Made by a program: the position numbers and the translations under genes
Notes under the pieces: model-generated
The model's database searches: none
What the model was told of the DNA's origin: nothing
What the model saw: the letters and a program-made list of their open reading frames with translations, nothing else
Shown here: positions 12,737 to 21,827 of the stretch, in pieces
Layout: the number at the start of each line of letters is the position of its first letter
Numbering within the stretch: the stretch's first letter is position 1
Source of the DNA: Azospirillum endophyticum
Lineage (GTDB): Bacteria > Pseudomonadota > Alphaproteobacteria > Azospirillales > Azospirillaceae
Length of the DNA: 64,000 nt
Assembly: GCF_016595245.1 (NCBI RefSeq)
Contig: NZ_JAENHM010000058.1
Location: forward strand, 124,001-188,000
Reading direction: 5' to 3'

Positions 12737-14269
12737 ATGGGAATAGCCGGGGTACAGTGTGCGGGAATTCCCCCGTCATCGACGGCTCCGCTCACCGCCC
12801 ATCCGAGTGCCGCCCCCGTGTCCTCCTCCAAGGTGTCCTCTTCCAAGCTGTCCTCTGCCAAGACGCGCCGTGTCCTGCTGATCGAGGACATGGCCCCGCT
12901 CGCCAAGCTCTATGTCGAGTTCCTGCGTGCGGAGGCCCTCGAGGTCGTACAGTGCACCCGCGGGGGGGAGGCGCTGGACGCCGCCGCCGCGTCGTCGCCC
13001 GACGCGGTGATCCTGGACCTGAAGCTGCCGGACATGGACGGGTTGGAGGTGCTGCGGGCGTTGCACGCCCGTGATCCCGCGGTGTCGGTGGTCATCATCA
13101 CCGCCCACGGCTCCATCGATCTGGCGGTGGAGGCGATGAGGCTGGGCGCTTTCGACTTCATCGTGAAGCCTTTCAATGCCGACCGGCTGAACCTGACCCT
13201 GCGCAACGCGCTGGAACGGCGGACGCTGGCACGGATGGTGGAAGGATACCGCAAGGACCTGGACCGCGGGCGTTTCCATGGCTTCATCGGCAGTTCGCCG
13301 GACATGCAGGCGGTCTACCGCACGATCGAAAGCGTTGCGGCGAGCCGCGCCAATGTCTTCATCACCGGCGAAAGCGGCACCGGCAAGGAAGTGGCGGCCC
13401 AGGCGATCCACCGTGCCAGCCCGCGGCGCGACGGCGCCTTCATTGCGCTGAATTGTGCCGCAATTCCAAAGGACCTGCTGGAATCGGAGATCTTCGGCCA
13501 TGTGAGGGGCGCTTTCACCGGGGCGACGGGCGACCGGCCGGGGGCGGCGCTGCAGGCCGACGGCGGCACGCTGTTCCTGGACGAGATCTGCGAGATGCCG
13601 TTCGACCTGCAGAGCAAGCTTCTGCGTTTCGTCCAGACCGGCACGGTCAACCCGGTCGGCAGCGGGCGGGAGGAGCGGGTGGACGTGCGCTTCGTCGCCG
13701 CCACCAACCGCGATCCGCTGGCGGAGGTGCAGGCCGGCCGCTTCCGCGAGGATCTCTATTATCGTCTGCACGTCATTCCGCTGGCCCTGCCGCCGCTGCG
13801 TGATCGCGGCGGCGACGTGATCGAGATCGCCCGCTCCTTCCTGGTCGACTATGCAAGGGAGGAGGGGAAGGCGCTGACGGCCTTCTCGCCGGAGGTGGAG
13901 GCGCGGCTGCGCGCCCATGACTGGCCGGGCAATGTGCGGCAGTTGCAGAATGTCGTCCGCCATGTCGTGGTGTTGAACGACGGACCGCAGGTCACGCTGG
14001 ACATGCTGCCGCCGATGGGTGGTCCGGAGACAGGCGCCATCCCCCGTGCCGGCGGGGTTTTGCCGGTTGCCGATACTCTGGAGGAGGATGGCGCCGTGCG
14101 GCCGCTGTGGCAGGTCGAAAGGGACATGATCCGGAAGGCGCTGCGGCTGTCCGGCGACGATGTGCCGCGTGCCGCCCTGATGCTGGAGATCAGCCCGTCC
14201 ACCATCTACCGCAAGCTTCAGCAGTGGCGCGCTGCCGAACGTGGCGGTGCCGGCGAGGAGGCCGCATGA
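12737..14269 (+). CDS. NtrC/LuxO-type sigma-54 response regulator
   Basis: A 510-residue response regulator. REC domain (about 45-160) with phospho-acceptor Asp in 'AVILDLKLPDMDG', 'IITAHGS' and Lys in 'FIVKPF'; AAA+ domain (about 180-420) with GESGTGKE, GAFTGA and 'GTLFLDEICEM'; Fis-type helix-turn-helix at the end ('AALMLEISPSTIYRKL'). The intact GAFTGA loop means it should activate sigma-54 promoters when phosphorylated. The first 40 residues are Ser/Pro-rich without a domain, so the start may be too early (a GTG at 12818 is possible). Its stop overlaps the start of the following hybrid kinase, which is surely its partner. LuxO/QseF are the nearest known layouts; the targets are unknown. 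Confidence 0.88.
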   Translation: MGIAGVQCAGIPPSSTAPLTAHPSAAPVSSSKVSSSKLSSAKTRRVLLIEDMAPLAKLYVEFLRAEALEVVQCTRGGEALDAAAASSPDAVILDLKLPDMDGLEVLRALHARDPAVSVVIITAHGSIDLAVEAMRLGAFDFIVKPFNADRLNLTLRNALERRTLARMVEGYRKDLDRGRFHGFIGSSPDMQAVYRTIESVAASRANVFITGESGTGKEVAAQAIHRASPRRDGAFIALNCAAIPKDLLESEIFGHVRGAFTGATGDRPGAALQADGGTLFLDEICEMPFDLQSKLLRFVQTGTVNPVGSGREERVDVRFVAATNRDPLAEVQAGRFREDLYYRLHVIPLALPPLRDRGGDVIEIARSFLVDYAREEGKALTAFSPEVEARLRAHDWPGNVRQLQNVVRHVVVLNDGPQVTLDMLPPMGGPETGAIPRAGGVLPVADTLEEDGAVRPLWQVERDMIRKALRLSGDDVPRAALMLEISPSTIYRKLQQWRAAERGGAGEEAA

Positions 14270-17200
14270 GCGGGGTATCCAAAATCCTGGCGGCGGGCGC
14301 GGTACCCGCGGCCCTGCCGGCCGACGAAAGCCTGCGGCAGGCGGTTCTGGACTCCTTCCGCATCCTCGATACCCCGCCGGAACCGAGCTTCGACAACATC
14401 ACCCGGCTTGCCCGGCATTTCTTCCGCACGCGCATCGCGCTCGTCTCCCTGATCGACCGCGACCGCCAATGGTTCAAGAGCCGGATCGGCCTGGAAGCGG
14501 CGGAGACGCACCGCGACCTTGCCTTCTGCGCCCACGCCATCCTGCAGGATAGCGTGCTGGTGGTGCCCGACGCGACGCTGGACCCGCGCTTCGCCGGCAA
14601 TCCGCTGGTCACCGGGGCGCCCGGCATCCGCTTCTATGCCGGCGCGCCGCTGGTGGCGGACGGCCGGAGGATGGGAACCCTGTGCGTCATCGACGACGCG
14701 CCCCGTGCCGGTTTCGATGCCCGCGACGCGGAGACGCTGGCCCAGCTCGCCCGGCTGGTGATGGACGAACTGGCGCTGCGCCGTGAGGTGAAACGGCGCG
14801 AACAGGCGGAAGCGGAGCTGCGCGACCGCTCGCGCCTGCTGACCCTCGCCGAGGAGATCGGCCAGTTCGGCCATTGGTACATCGACTTCGTCACCGGTGC
14901 CCGACGCTGGTCGGACGAGGTCTATCGCATCCTGGGCCTGACGCCGCAGCAGGAATTGCCGACGGTCGAGTTGTCGCGCGCCTGCTATCATCCGGACGAC
15001 CGCCCGCGTCTGGCCGACCTGGTCGAGCGGGCGCGGACGACCGGCGAGGGGTTTTCGGTCGAGGCGCGCGTCATCCGGCCGGACGGGGCGATGCGCCATG
15101 TCTTCGTCCGCGGCGTGACCGAATGCGGGGACGACGGCCGGCCCTCCGGCCTGCTCGGCGTCGTCCAGGACATCACCGAAGCCAAGCGGGAAGAGGCGGA
15201 ACTGCGGTCGAATCGCGAGCTTCTGGACCTGACGGTCCAGGCGACGCGGGACGGCATCTGGGATTGGAACCTGGAAAGCGGCGGGATCTGGTTCTCTCCC
15301 ACCTGGAAGGAACAGCTCGGCTATCGCGACGGCGAGCTGGAAAACAGCCTGGACATGTGGGCCGGCCTGATCTTCGAGGAGGACCGGATCGCGGCGCTGG
15401 AGATGGTCCGCGCCTACAATGCCGGGCTGGTCCCGAAGTTCGAGGCGGTGCAGCGCTTCCGCCACAAGCAGGGCCATACCGTCTACATCCTCAGCCGGGC
15501 CATCCACATCCGCGACCCCGACGGCCGGGTCGTGCGCATGGTCGGCGCCCACACCGACATCACGCGCGAGAAGCTGACGGAAGAGGAACTGCGGCTCGCC
15601 AAGCAGACATTGGACGACGCGATCGAGGCGGTGCCGGAGGGGCTGGCCTATTTCGATGCCGGCGACCGGCTGATCCTGTGCAACGAGCGCTACCGCGAGG
15701 CTCATCCGCTGACTTCGCCGCTGCTGACCCCGGGGCGATCGTTCGAGGACATCCTGCGCGCCGCCATCGCCAACGGCGAGTTCGCCGGCAACCCGGACCG
15801 CGTCAGCGACGAGGCCTGGATCCAGGCCGAATTGACCCAGCACCGCAATCCCGGGCCGCCTTTCGAGCGACAGTTGCCTGACGGCCGCTGGATCGTGGTG
15901 GCGGAGAACCGCACCGCCAGCGGCGCGCTGGTCTGCACCCGCACCGACATCACCGAACGCAAGCGCTTCGAGGCGGAGCTGCAGCGTCAGGCCGCCGACA
16001 TGTGCGCGCTGGCCGAAGGGCTCGACGCCGCCCGCGAGGAGGCCGACGCCCTGCGTGCCCGCGCCGAAGCGGCGACCCAGGCGAAGTCGGAATTCCTGGC
16101 GGCGATGAGCCATGAGATCCGCACGCCGATGAACGGCATCATGGGCATGACCGAATTGCTGTTCGATACCGCCCTGACCGAGGAGCAGCGGCAGTTCGCC
16201 CAGGCCATCCGCAGCTCCTCGAACGCGCTGCTGACCATCATCAACGACATCCTCGACATCTCCAAGCTGGAGGCCGGCCGCGTCACCATCGAGACGTTGC
16301 CCTTCGACCCGGCCGATCTGGTCGAGGGTGTGGTGGAACTGCTGATCCCGCGCGCCCACGAGAAGGGGATCGAGATCGGCTTTTACATCGATCCGCCGCT
16401 GCGCCGCACGCTGCTGGGCGATCCGACGCGCATCCGGCAGATCCTGGTCAACCTGGTCGGCAATGCGGTGAAATTCACCGAGCACGGTTCGGTGGCGGTG
16501 GAGTTGGAGGTGCTGGACGCCACGGACGCCCATCTTGTCCTGCGGATCACGGTGACGGACACCGGCATCGGCATCCCGGCCGAGGCGCTGCCGACGCTGT
16601 TCAATAAATTCCAGCAGGTGGATGGGTCGATCACCCGCAAATTCGGCGGCACCGGCCTGGGGCTGGCGATCTGCCGCCAGCTGTCGGAACTGATGGGCGG
16701 CGGCATCTCCGTCGACAGCAGTCCGGGCGCCGGCAGCCGCTTCCTGGTCGATCTGCCGCTGGCCTTGCCGGACGAGGTGCTGCCGCCGGCCGAACGACCG
16801 CTGGCGGGGCGGCGCGCCCTGGTGGTGGACGATCTGGGGGTGAATCGCCGGGTGCTGGCTTCGATGCTCGACAACCTGGGCGCCCGGCCGACGGCGGTGG
16901 AGAACGGAGCCGACGCGTTCGAGGCTTTGAAACGCGCGGCGGCCGGTGGCCGGCCCTTCGATGTGGTGCTGGCCGATCAGACGATGCCCGGCATGGCCGG
17001 CGACGCGCTGCTGGCGGCGGTCGCCGGCGACCCGGCGCTGGCGAAGACGCAGCGCGTGCTGATCGTCATGCCGGGGCCGGCGGCGCGAACCGACGGCGGA
17101 CCGGCGCCCGGATCGAACCCCGGGGTGATCCATGCCACTCTGAACCGGCCGTTGCGCCAGAGTTCACTGGCGCGCTGCCTGAGCGGACTTTTCGCCATCG

Positions 17201-18063
17201 CTGTTCCCGCTCCCCCGACCGCTCCGGCCGCCGGGCGGCAGGAAGAGGGGCTGCGCCGTGGCCGCATCCTGCTGGCGGAGGACAACCGCACCAATCAGCT
17301 GTTCGCCAGCACGCTGCTGCGCAAGCTCGGCTACGCCGTCGATGTCGCCGAGGACGGCGAGCAGGCGGTGGTGGCGGCTTGCCGCGGCGGCTTCGATCTG
17401 GTGCTGATGGACGTTCAGATGCCGGGGATGGATGGGCTGGAGGCCGCGCAGGCCATCCGGGCGCGCGGCGATGCGCTGGCCGTCCTGCCGATCATCGCCC
17501 TGACCGCCGATGCCATGCCCGGCACGCGCGAGCTGTGCCTGCGCGCCGGCATGAGCGATTATCTGACCAAGCCGATCAGCCGTGCCGGCCTGCTGTCGGC
17601 GCTGGACCCCTGGTTGGGAGAGAAGGCCTCTCCCGCCGCATCGGCGGAGTCCGTTGACGGCGATTGCGGCGGTGGGGATTGCGGCGACGGCGGCGAGGCG
17701 CTGGACGAGGCGGTGCTGGCCGATCTGGTGGAAACGGTGGGTGCCGACGATCTGGCGCCGATCATCGACAGTTTCCTCGACGACGTCTCCCGCCGGTTGG
17801 AACGTCTCTCGGCGATGGCGGAGGCCGTAGCGGCCGGCAGCGCCGATCTGCGCGCGCTGGCGGGCGAGGCGCATGATCTGTCCAGTCTCGCCGGCAGCTT
17901 CGGCGGGATGGCGGTCATGCACCTCGCTTGGCGGATGGAGGTTCTCTGCCGCAACGGCGACAGGGACCAGGCTGCCCGGCTCCTGCCGGTGCTGCTGCGC
18001 GGTGCCGTCCGGCTGGAACGCGCTTTGCGCGATCACACCGGCGTAGGGCTGCCGGCGGCCTGA
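14266..18063 (+). CDS. Hybrid histidine kinase (GAF-PAS3-HisKA-REC2-HPt)
   Basis: A 1265-residue kinase starting in the ATGA overlap with the response regulator. Domains in order: GAF (about 20-165, 'DTPPEPSFDNITRLARHFF'), PAS (about 190-305), PAS (about 315-440), a third PAS (about 450-570), HisKA with phospho-His in 'SHEIRTPMNGIMGM' (about 615), HATPase ('GTGLGLAICRQLSE'), receiver 1 ('VVLADQTMPGM', Asp about 903), receiver 2 ('LVLMDVQMPGMDG', Asp about 1048) and an HPt domain ('GEAHDLSSLAGSFGG', His about 1202). There is no membrane segment, so it is cytosolic; the GAF-first layout suggests a small-molecule or redox/light signal. The phosphorelay His-Asp-His-Asp to the upstream regulator is complete within two genes. 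Confidence 0.9.
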   Translation: MSGVSKILAAGAVPAALPADESLRQAVLDSFRILDTPPEPSFDNITRLARHFFRTRIALVSLIDRDRQWFKSRIGLEAAETHRDLAFCAHAILQDSVLVVPDATLDPRFAGNPLVTGAPGIRFYAGAPLVADGRRMGTLCVIDDAPRAGFDARDAETLAQLARLVMDELALRREVKRREQAEAELRDRSRLLTLAEEIGQFGHWYIDFVTGARRWSDEVYRILGLTPQQELPTVELSRACYHPDDRPRLADLVERARTTGEGFSVEARVIRPDGAMRHVFVRGVTECGDDGRPSGLLGVVQDITEAKREEAELRSNRELLDLTVQATRDGIWDWNLESGGIWFSPTWKEQLGYRDGELENSLDMWAGLIFEEDRIAALEMVRAYNAGLVPKFEAVQRFRHKQGHTVYILSRAIHIRDPDGRVVRMVGAHTDITREKLTEEELRLAKQTLDDAIEAVPEGLAYFDAGDRLILCNERYREAHPLTSPLLTPGRSFEDILRAAIANGEFAGNPDRVSDEAWIQAELTQHRNPGPPFERQLPDGRWIVVAENRTASGALVCTRTDITERKRFEAELQRQAADMCALAEGLDAAREEADALRARAEAATQAKSEFLAAMSHEIRTPMNGIMGMTELLFDTALTEEQRQFAQAIRSSSNALLTIINDILDISKLEAGRVTIETLPFDPADLVEGVVELLIPRAHEKGIEIGFYIDPPLRRTLLGDPTRIRQILVNLVGNAVKFTEHGSVAVELEVLDATDAHLVLRITVTDTGIGIPAEALPTLFNKFQQVDGSITRKFGGTGLGLAICRQLSELMGGGISVDSSPGAGSRFLVDLPLALPDEVLPPAERPLAGRRALVVDDLGVNRRVLASMLDNLGARPTAVENGADAFEALKRAAAGGRPFDVVLADQTMPGMAGDALLAAVAGDPALAKTQRVLIVMPGPAARTDGGPAPGSNPGVIHATLNRPLRQSSLARCLSGLFAIAVPAPPTAPAAGRQEEGLRRGRILLAEDNRTNQLFASTLLRKLGYAVDVAEDGEQAVVAACRGGFDLVLMDVQMPGMDGLEAAQAIRARGDALAVLPIIALTADAMPGTRELCLRAGMSDYLTKPISRAGLLSALDPWLGEKASPAASAESVDGDCGGGDCGDGGEALDEAVLADLVETVGADDLAPIIDSFLDDVSRRLERLSAMAEAVAAGSADLRALAGEAHDLSSLAGSFGGMAVMHLAWRMEVLCRNGDRDQAARLLPVLLRGAVRLERALRDHTGVGLPAA

Positions 18064-18081
18064 GCGCCCTGCCGGCCGCCG

Positions 18082-18315
18082 TCAGCCGGTGCCGGGCTGG
18101 GTCGAGCCCTCGGTGTCTTCCGCCCGCTCCAGCAATTCCTTCGACGACAGGCCGGCCGGGGTGGCGTCCTGCAGCGTGCCGTCTCCGGGCGTCTTGGTCA
18201 GGTCCTCGCGCGGGGAGCGCTCGCCGGCCGGCGTCTGGTCATGGGTGTCCGCGCCGGATTTCTTCGGCTGGGGCATTCCTTCGGAGGGGGTGCGTGTTTG
18301 AGGTGTGTCGGTCAT
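18082..18315 (-). CDS. Small hydrophilic protein, unknown
   Basis: A 77-residue, very polar protein (rich in Thr, Pro, Gly, Asp, Glu, Lys) without Cys or hydrophobic core: begins MTDTPQTRTPSEGMPQPKKS and has one helix-like stretch 'LSSKELLERAEDTEG'. It is probably disordered. Such short Thr/Pro-rich proteins occur in relatives but I know no function. The start has GAGGA at a good distance, and the composition is unlike the chance frames on the other strand. It converges with the hybrid kinase (18-base gap) and is divergent from gltA. Confidence 0.6.
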   Translation of the reverse strand: MTDTPQTRTPSEGMPQPKKSGADTHDQTPAGERSPREDLTKTPGDGTLQDATPAGLSSKELLERAEDTEGSTQPGTG

Positions 18316-18534
18316 GATGTCCTCTGCTATCTTCTGGAGGAGTCAACGACCAGGACGGGTGGGGGTTCCGCTCCCGGGCTCTGTCCTTGCGTCGGACCGG
18401 GAGAAGACGGCACCGCGCCGCAGGATGCCGAAGCACGTCTTCCTGAGCGCGCCGAAGACGGGCCAACCACCAAGGTCCGGCAGCGGAGGCCGCGAGCCGC
18501 CGCCCAGCCGGCCAGCAAGGAGTGTGAAAAGGTC

Positions 18535-19866
18535 ATGGAATCGAGCAAGCACGCGCCGCATGGCGATGTGACACAGGTCGGCACCGTCACGCTGACCGAT
18601 GACGCCACCGGCAAGACGCTGAAACTGCCGCTGCTCGGCGGGTCCACCGGTCCCAATGTGATCGACATCCGCAAGCTCTATGCCGAAACCGGCTATTTCA
18701 CCTACGATCCCGGCTTCACCTCCACCGCCGCCTGCGATTCGGCGATCACCTACATCGACGGCGACGAGGGCGTGCTGCTGCACCGCGGCTATGCCATCGC
18801 CGATCTGGCCGAGAACTGCGACTTCCTGGAGGTCTGCCACCTGCTGCTGAACGGCGAACTGCCCAACCCGCAGCAGAAGGCCGATTTCGAGCGCACCATC
18901 ACCTACCACACGATGGTGCACGAGCAGCTTGCCAAGTTCTACAGCGGCTTCCGCCGTGATGCCCACCCGATGGCGATCATGTGCGGCGTCGTCGGCGCCC
19001 TGTCGGCCTTCTACCACGACTCCACCGACATCTTCGATCCGGTGCAGCGCAAGATCGCGGCGCACCGCCTGATCGCCAAGATGCCGACCATGGCCGCCAT
19101 GGCCCACAAATACACGGTCGGCGAACCCTTCATGTATCCGCGCAACGACCTGTCCTATGCGGAAAACTTCCTCTACATGACCTTCGGCACGCCGTGCGAG
19201 GACTGGAAGGTCGATCCGGTCCTGTCGGAGGCGATGGACAAGATCTTTATCCTGCATGCCGACCACGAGCAGAACGCCTCGACGTCCACTGTCCGTCTGG
19301 CCGGCTCCTCCCATGCCAACCCCTTCGCCTGCATCGCATCGGGCATCGCGGCCCTGTGGGGTCCGGCCCATGGCGGTGCGAACGAGGCCGTGCTGAAGAT
19401 GCTGGAGGAGATCGGCTCGGTCGAGCGCATCCCCGAGTTCGTCCGCCGCGCCAAGGACAAGAACGACAGCTTCCGCCTGATGGGCTTCGGCCACCGGGTC
19501 TACAAGAACTACGACCCGCGCGCCAAGATCATGCGCGAGACCTGCTATCAGGTTCTCGACCGCCTGGGCATCCAGGACGAGCCGCATCTCGCCATTGCGA
19601 TGGAGTTGGAGAAGATCGCCCTGTCGGACGAGTATTTCATCGAGAAGAAGCTCTATCCGAACGTCGACTTCTATTCGGGCATCATCCTGAAGGCGATGGG
19701 CTTCCCGACCAGCATGTTCACCGTGCTGTTCGCGCTGGCCCGCACCGTCGGCTGGATCAGCCAGTGGAAGGAGATGATCGAGGATCCGGCCCAGAAGATC
19801 GGCCGCCCCCGCCAGCTCTTCACCGGCTACGCCGCCCGCCCCTTCGTCCCGCTGGACAAGCGTTGA
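18535..19866 (+). CDS. gltA: Citrate synthase (type II)
   Basis: A 443-residue citrate synthase, joining oxaloacetate and acetyl-CoA in the first step of the TCA cycle. Seen: N-terminal beta-rich domain typical of hexameric Gram-negative enzymes ('LPLLGGSTGPNVIDIRKLY'), catalytic His in 'LHADHEQNASTSTVRLAGSS', His in 'GFGHRVYKNYDPRA' and Asp in 'FPTSMFTVLFALARTVGW' neighbourhood ('NVDFYSGI'). Length is that of the family (about 430-440). ATG 18535 is chosen because the conserved N-terminus starts there; AAGGAG lies 12 bases upstream. No other TCA genes adjoin. The following CrbR/CrbS-like acetate sensor suggests local acetyl-CoA metabolism. Confidence 0.96.
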   Translation: MESSKHAPHGDVTQVGTVTLTDDATGKTLKLPLLGGSTGPNVIDIRKLYAETGYFTYDPGFTSTAACDSAITYIDGDEGVLLHRGYAIADLAENCDFLEVCHLLLNGELPNPQQKADFERTITYHTMVHEQLAKFYSGFRRDAHPMAIMCGVVGALSAFYHDSTDIFDPVQRKIAAHRLIAKMPTMAAMAHKYTVGEPFMYPRNDLSYAENFLYMTFGTPCEDWKVDPVLSEAMDKIFILHADHEQNASTSTVRLAGSSHANPFACIASGIAALWGPAHGGANEAVLKMLEEIGSVERIPEFVRRAKDKNDSFRLMGFGHRVYKNYDPRAKIMRETCYQVLDRLGIQDEPHLAIAMELEKIALSDEYFIEKKLYPNVDFYSGIILKAMGFPTSMFTVLFALARTVGWISQWKEMIEDPAQKIGRPRQLFTGYAARPFVPLDKR

Positions 19867-19892
19867 CGGCAGTAGCCCATCTCCGCCTCCAA

Positions 19893-20009
19893 TCCCCTCT
19901 CCCCCCCGGGGAGAGGGTTAGGGTGAGGGGGATCCATTTCAGCATCTTTGCGAAGGTCCCGCCGTGCTCCCCCCTCACCCCGCCCCTCTCCCCGGGGGGG
20001 AGAGGGGGA
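19893..20009. repeat. Compound inverted repeat between gltA and nadQ
   Basis: Left unit 'cccctctcccccccgggg' then gagagggttagggtgaggggg; right unit ccccctcaccccgcccctctccccgggggggagaggggg; about 45 unique bases between them. Almost identical units to the copy inside lutC. It may also terminate gltA transcription. Its right end supplies the purine-rich bases just before the nadQ GTG. Confidence 0.8.
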
Positions 20010-20023
20010 ATGGCAAGTGCGCC

Positions 20024-21037
20024 GTGACCCAGCCCCTCCAGCTCGGCCTGTCGGTCGCCGTCGTCGCGGTGACCGGCGGGACGCCGCGCGTGGTGACGGT
20101 GCGCAGCGGCTTCACCGTGCCGGAAGATCACCGGCGCGGCGACGAGCCGTTGCCGCATCGCGACGCGCTGCCCGGCGCGCCCTTCGAGCCCGAGCGTTTC
20201 CGGACCTTGCAGGATGGTGTCCGCGCGGTGGCCGAAGGCTCGTCGGGATTGGCTCTGCGCTATGTCGAACAGCTCTACACCTTCGGTGACCGCCACCGCG
20301 ACCCGCATGAGCTGTTCGGTGGTCCGCGCTCGGTGGTCGTCGGCTACCTGGCGCTGGTCCGCGACGGCCCGCTGGGCGGCGACGCCTCGGCCGAATGGCG
20401 CGACCTCTACGATCATTTCCCGTGGGAGGATTGGCGCGACCAGCGCCCGCCGCTGCTGGATGGGGTGATCGCCCCCGCCTTGCGCGGCTGGATCGCCTCG
20501 GCGCCCGATGGCGAAGCCCGCCTGCGCCGGGCCGAGCGTGCCCAGATGGCCTTTGGGCTGGACGGCGCCGACTGGGACATGGAGCGCGTGCTGGAGCGGT
20601 TCGAACTGCTCTACGAGGCCGGGCTGGTGGTGGAATCCTTCCGCGACCGCGATCTCGCGGCACGGATCGACCCTTCGGTGCCTGTCGGCGGACCGATGCC
20701 GCGGGCTCTCGGCCGGCCGATGGCGCGCGACGGCCGGCGCATCCTGGCGACGGCGCTGGAAAGGCTGCGCGGCAAGCTGCGCTACCGCCCCATCGTCTTC
20801 GAACTGCTGCCGCCCACCTTTACCTTGCACCAGCTCCAGCTGGTGGTGGAGGCGCTGTCGGGCGAGCGGGTGCACAAGCAGAATTTCCGCCGCCTGATGA
20901 TCTCCGGCGGTTTCGTCGAGCCGACCGGCCGGTACGAAAGCCAGACCGGCGGCCGGCCCGCGGAGTTGTACCGCTTCCGCCGCCAGGCCATCCACGAACG
21001 CACCAGCGCCGGTGCCATTCCGTCCGCGGACGGATGA
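20024..21037 (+). CDS. nadQ: NadQ-like NAD biosynthesis regulator (COG4111)
   Basis: A 337-residue protein of the alphaproteobacterial NAD regulator family (COG4111/NrtR-related): a Nudix-like N-terminal domain and a C-terminal winged helix. Recognised stretches: 'LGLSVAVVAVTGGTPRVVTV' at the start, 'LRYVEQLYTFGDRHRDPHEL', 'VVGYLALVR', 'WEDWRDQRPP', 'ERFELLYEAGLV', 'LRGKLRYRPIVFELLPPTFT' and 'HKQNFRRLMISGGFVEPTGR'. The Nudix catalytic box is not evident, as expected for a regulator that only senses a nucleotide. The start is GTG 20024, where the conserved N-terminus begins; the upstream open frame is merely the repeat. The nad genes it would control are outside the window. Confidence 0.8.
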   Translation: MTQPLQLGLSVAVVAVTGGTPRVVTVRSGFTVPEDHRRGDEPLPHRDALPGAPFEPERFRTLQDGVRAVAEGSSGLALRYVEQLYTFGDRHRDPHELFGGPRSVVVGYLALVRDGPLGGDASAEWRDLYDHFPWEDWRDQRPPLLDGVIAPALRGWIASAPDGEARLRRAERAQMAFGLDGADWDMERVLERFELLYEAGLVVESFRDRDLAARIDPSVPVGGPMPRALGRPMARDGRRILATALERLRGKLRYRPIVFELLPPTFTLHQLQLVVEALSGERVHKQNFRRLMISGGFVEPTGRYESQTGGRPAELYRFRRQAIHERTSAGAIPSADG

Positions 21038-21152
21038 GGGACAGCTCAACCGGAAGCACCCGTCAGAAAGATCGACGCGCGGCATTGGGCGCAGTTGTCA
21101 AGGTGCGGTTGCGGGAGGATACTGCTGGAATGGTTTTAATCCCGGACTGTCC

Positions 21153-21800
21153 ATGTCTCACCGCATTCTGATCGCCGACGACCATCCGCTGATGCGCACC
21201 GCCCTGACCCAGACCATCGGGCAGGCGATCCCCGGCGCCGAAATCCTGGAGGCCGCGCGCTTCGATCAGATCAAGCCCCTGTTGGACGCGGGCGAGCCGC
21301 CGGACGTCATCCTGCTGGACCTGCACATGCCCGGGATGAGCGGGCTGATCGGGCTGATGATGCTGCGGTCCGAGCATCCGGCGATCCCGGTGATCGTGGT
21401 GTCGGCGTCGGAGGACCCGGTGACGATCCAGCGCGCCATCGACTATGGCGCCTCCGGCTTCGTGCCGAAATCCGCTCCCAACGGTCAGATCGTCGAGGCG
21501 ATCCACGCCGTTCTGGACGGCGAGCTGTGGCTGCCCGAGATCAACGGTGGCCCCGAGACCGACGCCCCCGACCCGGCCCGGCGCGCCGCCACCCTGACGC
21601 CGCAGCAGCTCCGCGTCCTGGCCGGCATCGCCGAGGGCAAGCTGAACAAGCAGATCGCTTACGAGATGAACGTCGCCGAGACGACGGTGAAGGCCCATGT
21701 CACGACGATCCTGCGCAAGCTGGGCGTGCTGACCCGCACCCAGGCGGCAGTGCTGGCGAGCCAGCTCGCCTTGTCCGCCGCGCCGCCGCCGGTGGAGTGA
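21153..21800 (+). CDS. crbR: CrbR/ErdR-like LuxR-family response regulator
   Basis: A 215-residue NarL/LuxR-type response regulator. REC domain (about 1-120) starts MSHRILIADDHPLMRTALTQ, with phospho-acceptor Asp in 'VILLDLHMPGMSG' and Lys in 'GFVPKSAP'. The C-terminal LuxR helix-turn-helix (about 150-205) reads 'LTPQQLRVLAGIAEGKLNKQ' followed by IAYEMNVAETTVKAHV. CrbR/ErdR proteins of this type, paired with an SLC5-fused kinase, activate acetyl-CoA synthetase genes in known bacteria. Here the matching kinase gene is convergent, 27 bases away, supporting the pairing. The acs target is not in the window. ATG 21153 gives the standard receiver N-terminus. Confidence 0.8.
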   Translation: MSHRILIADDHPLMRTALTQTIGQAIPGAEILEAARFDQIKPLLDAGEPPDVILLDLHMPGMSGLIGLMMLRSEHPAIPVIVVSASEDPVTIQRAIDYGASGFVPKSAPNGQIVEAIHAVLDGELWLPEINGGPETDAPDPARRAATLTPQQLRVLAGIAEGKLNKQIAYEMNVAETTVKAHVTTILRKLGVLTRTQAAVLASQLALSAAPPPVE

Positions 21801-21827
21801 GTGTCGCCTGTCCGCGGAGTGGGGGTC

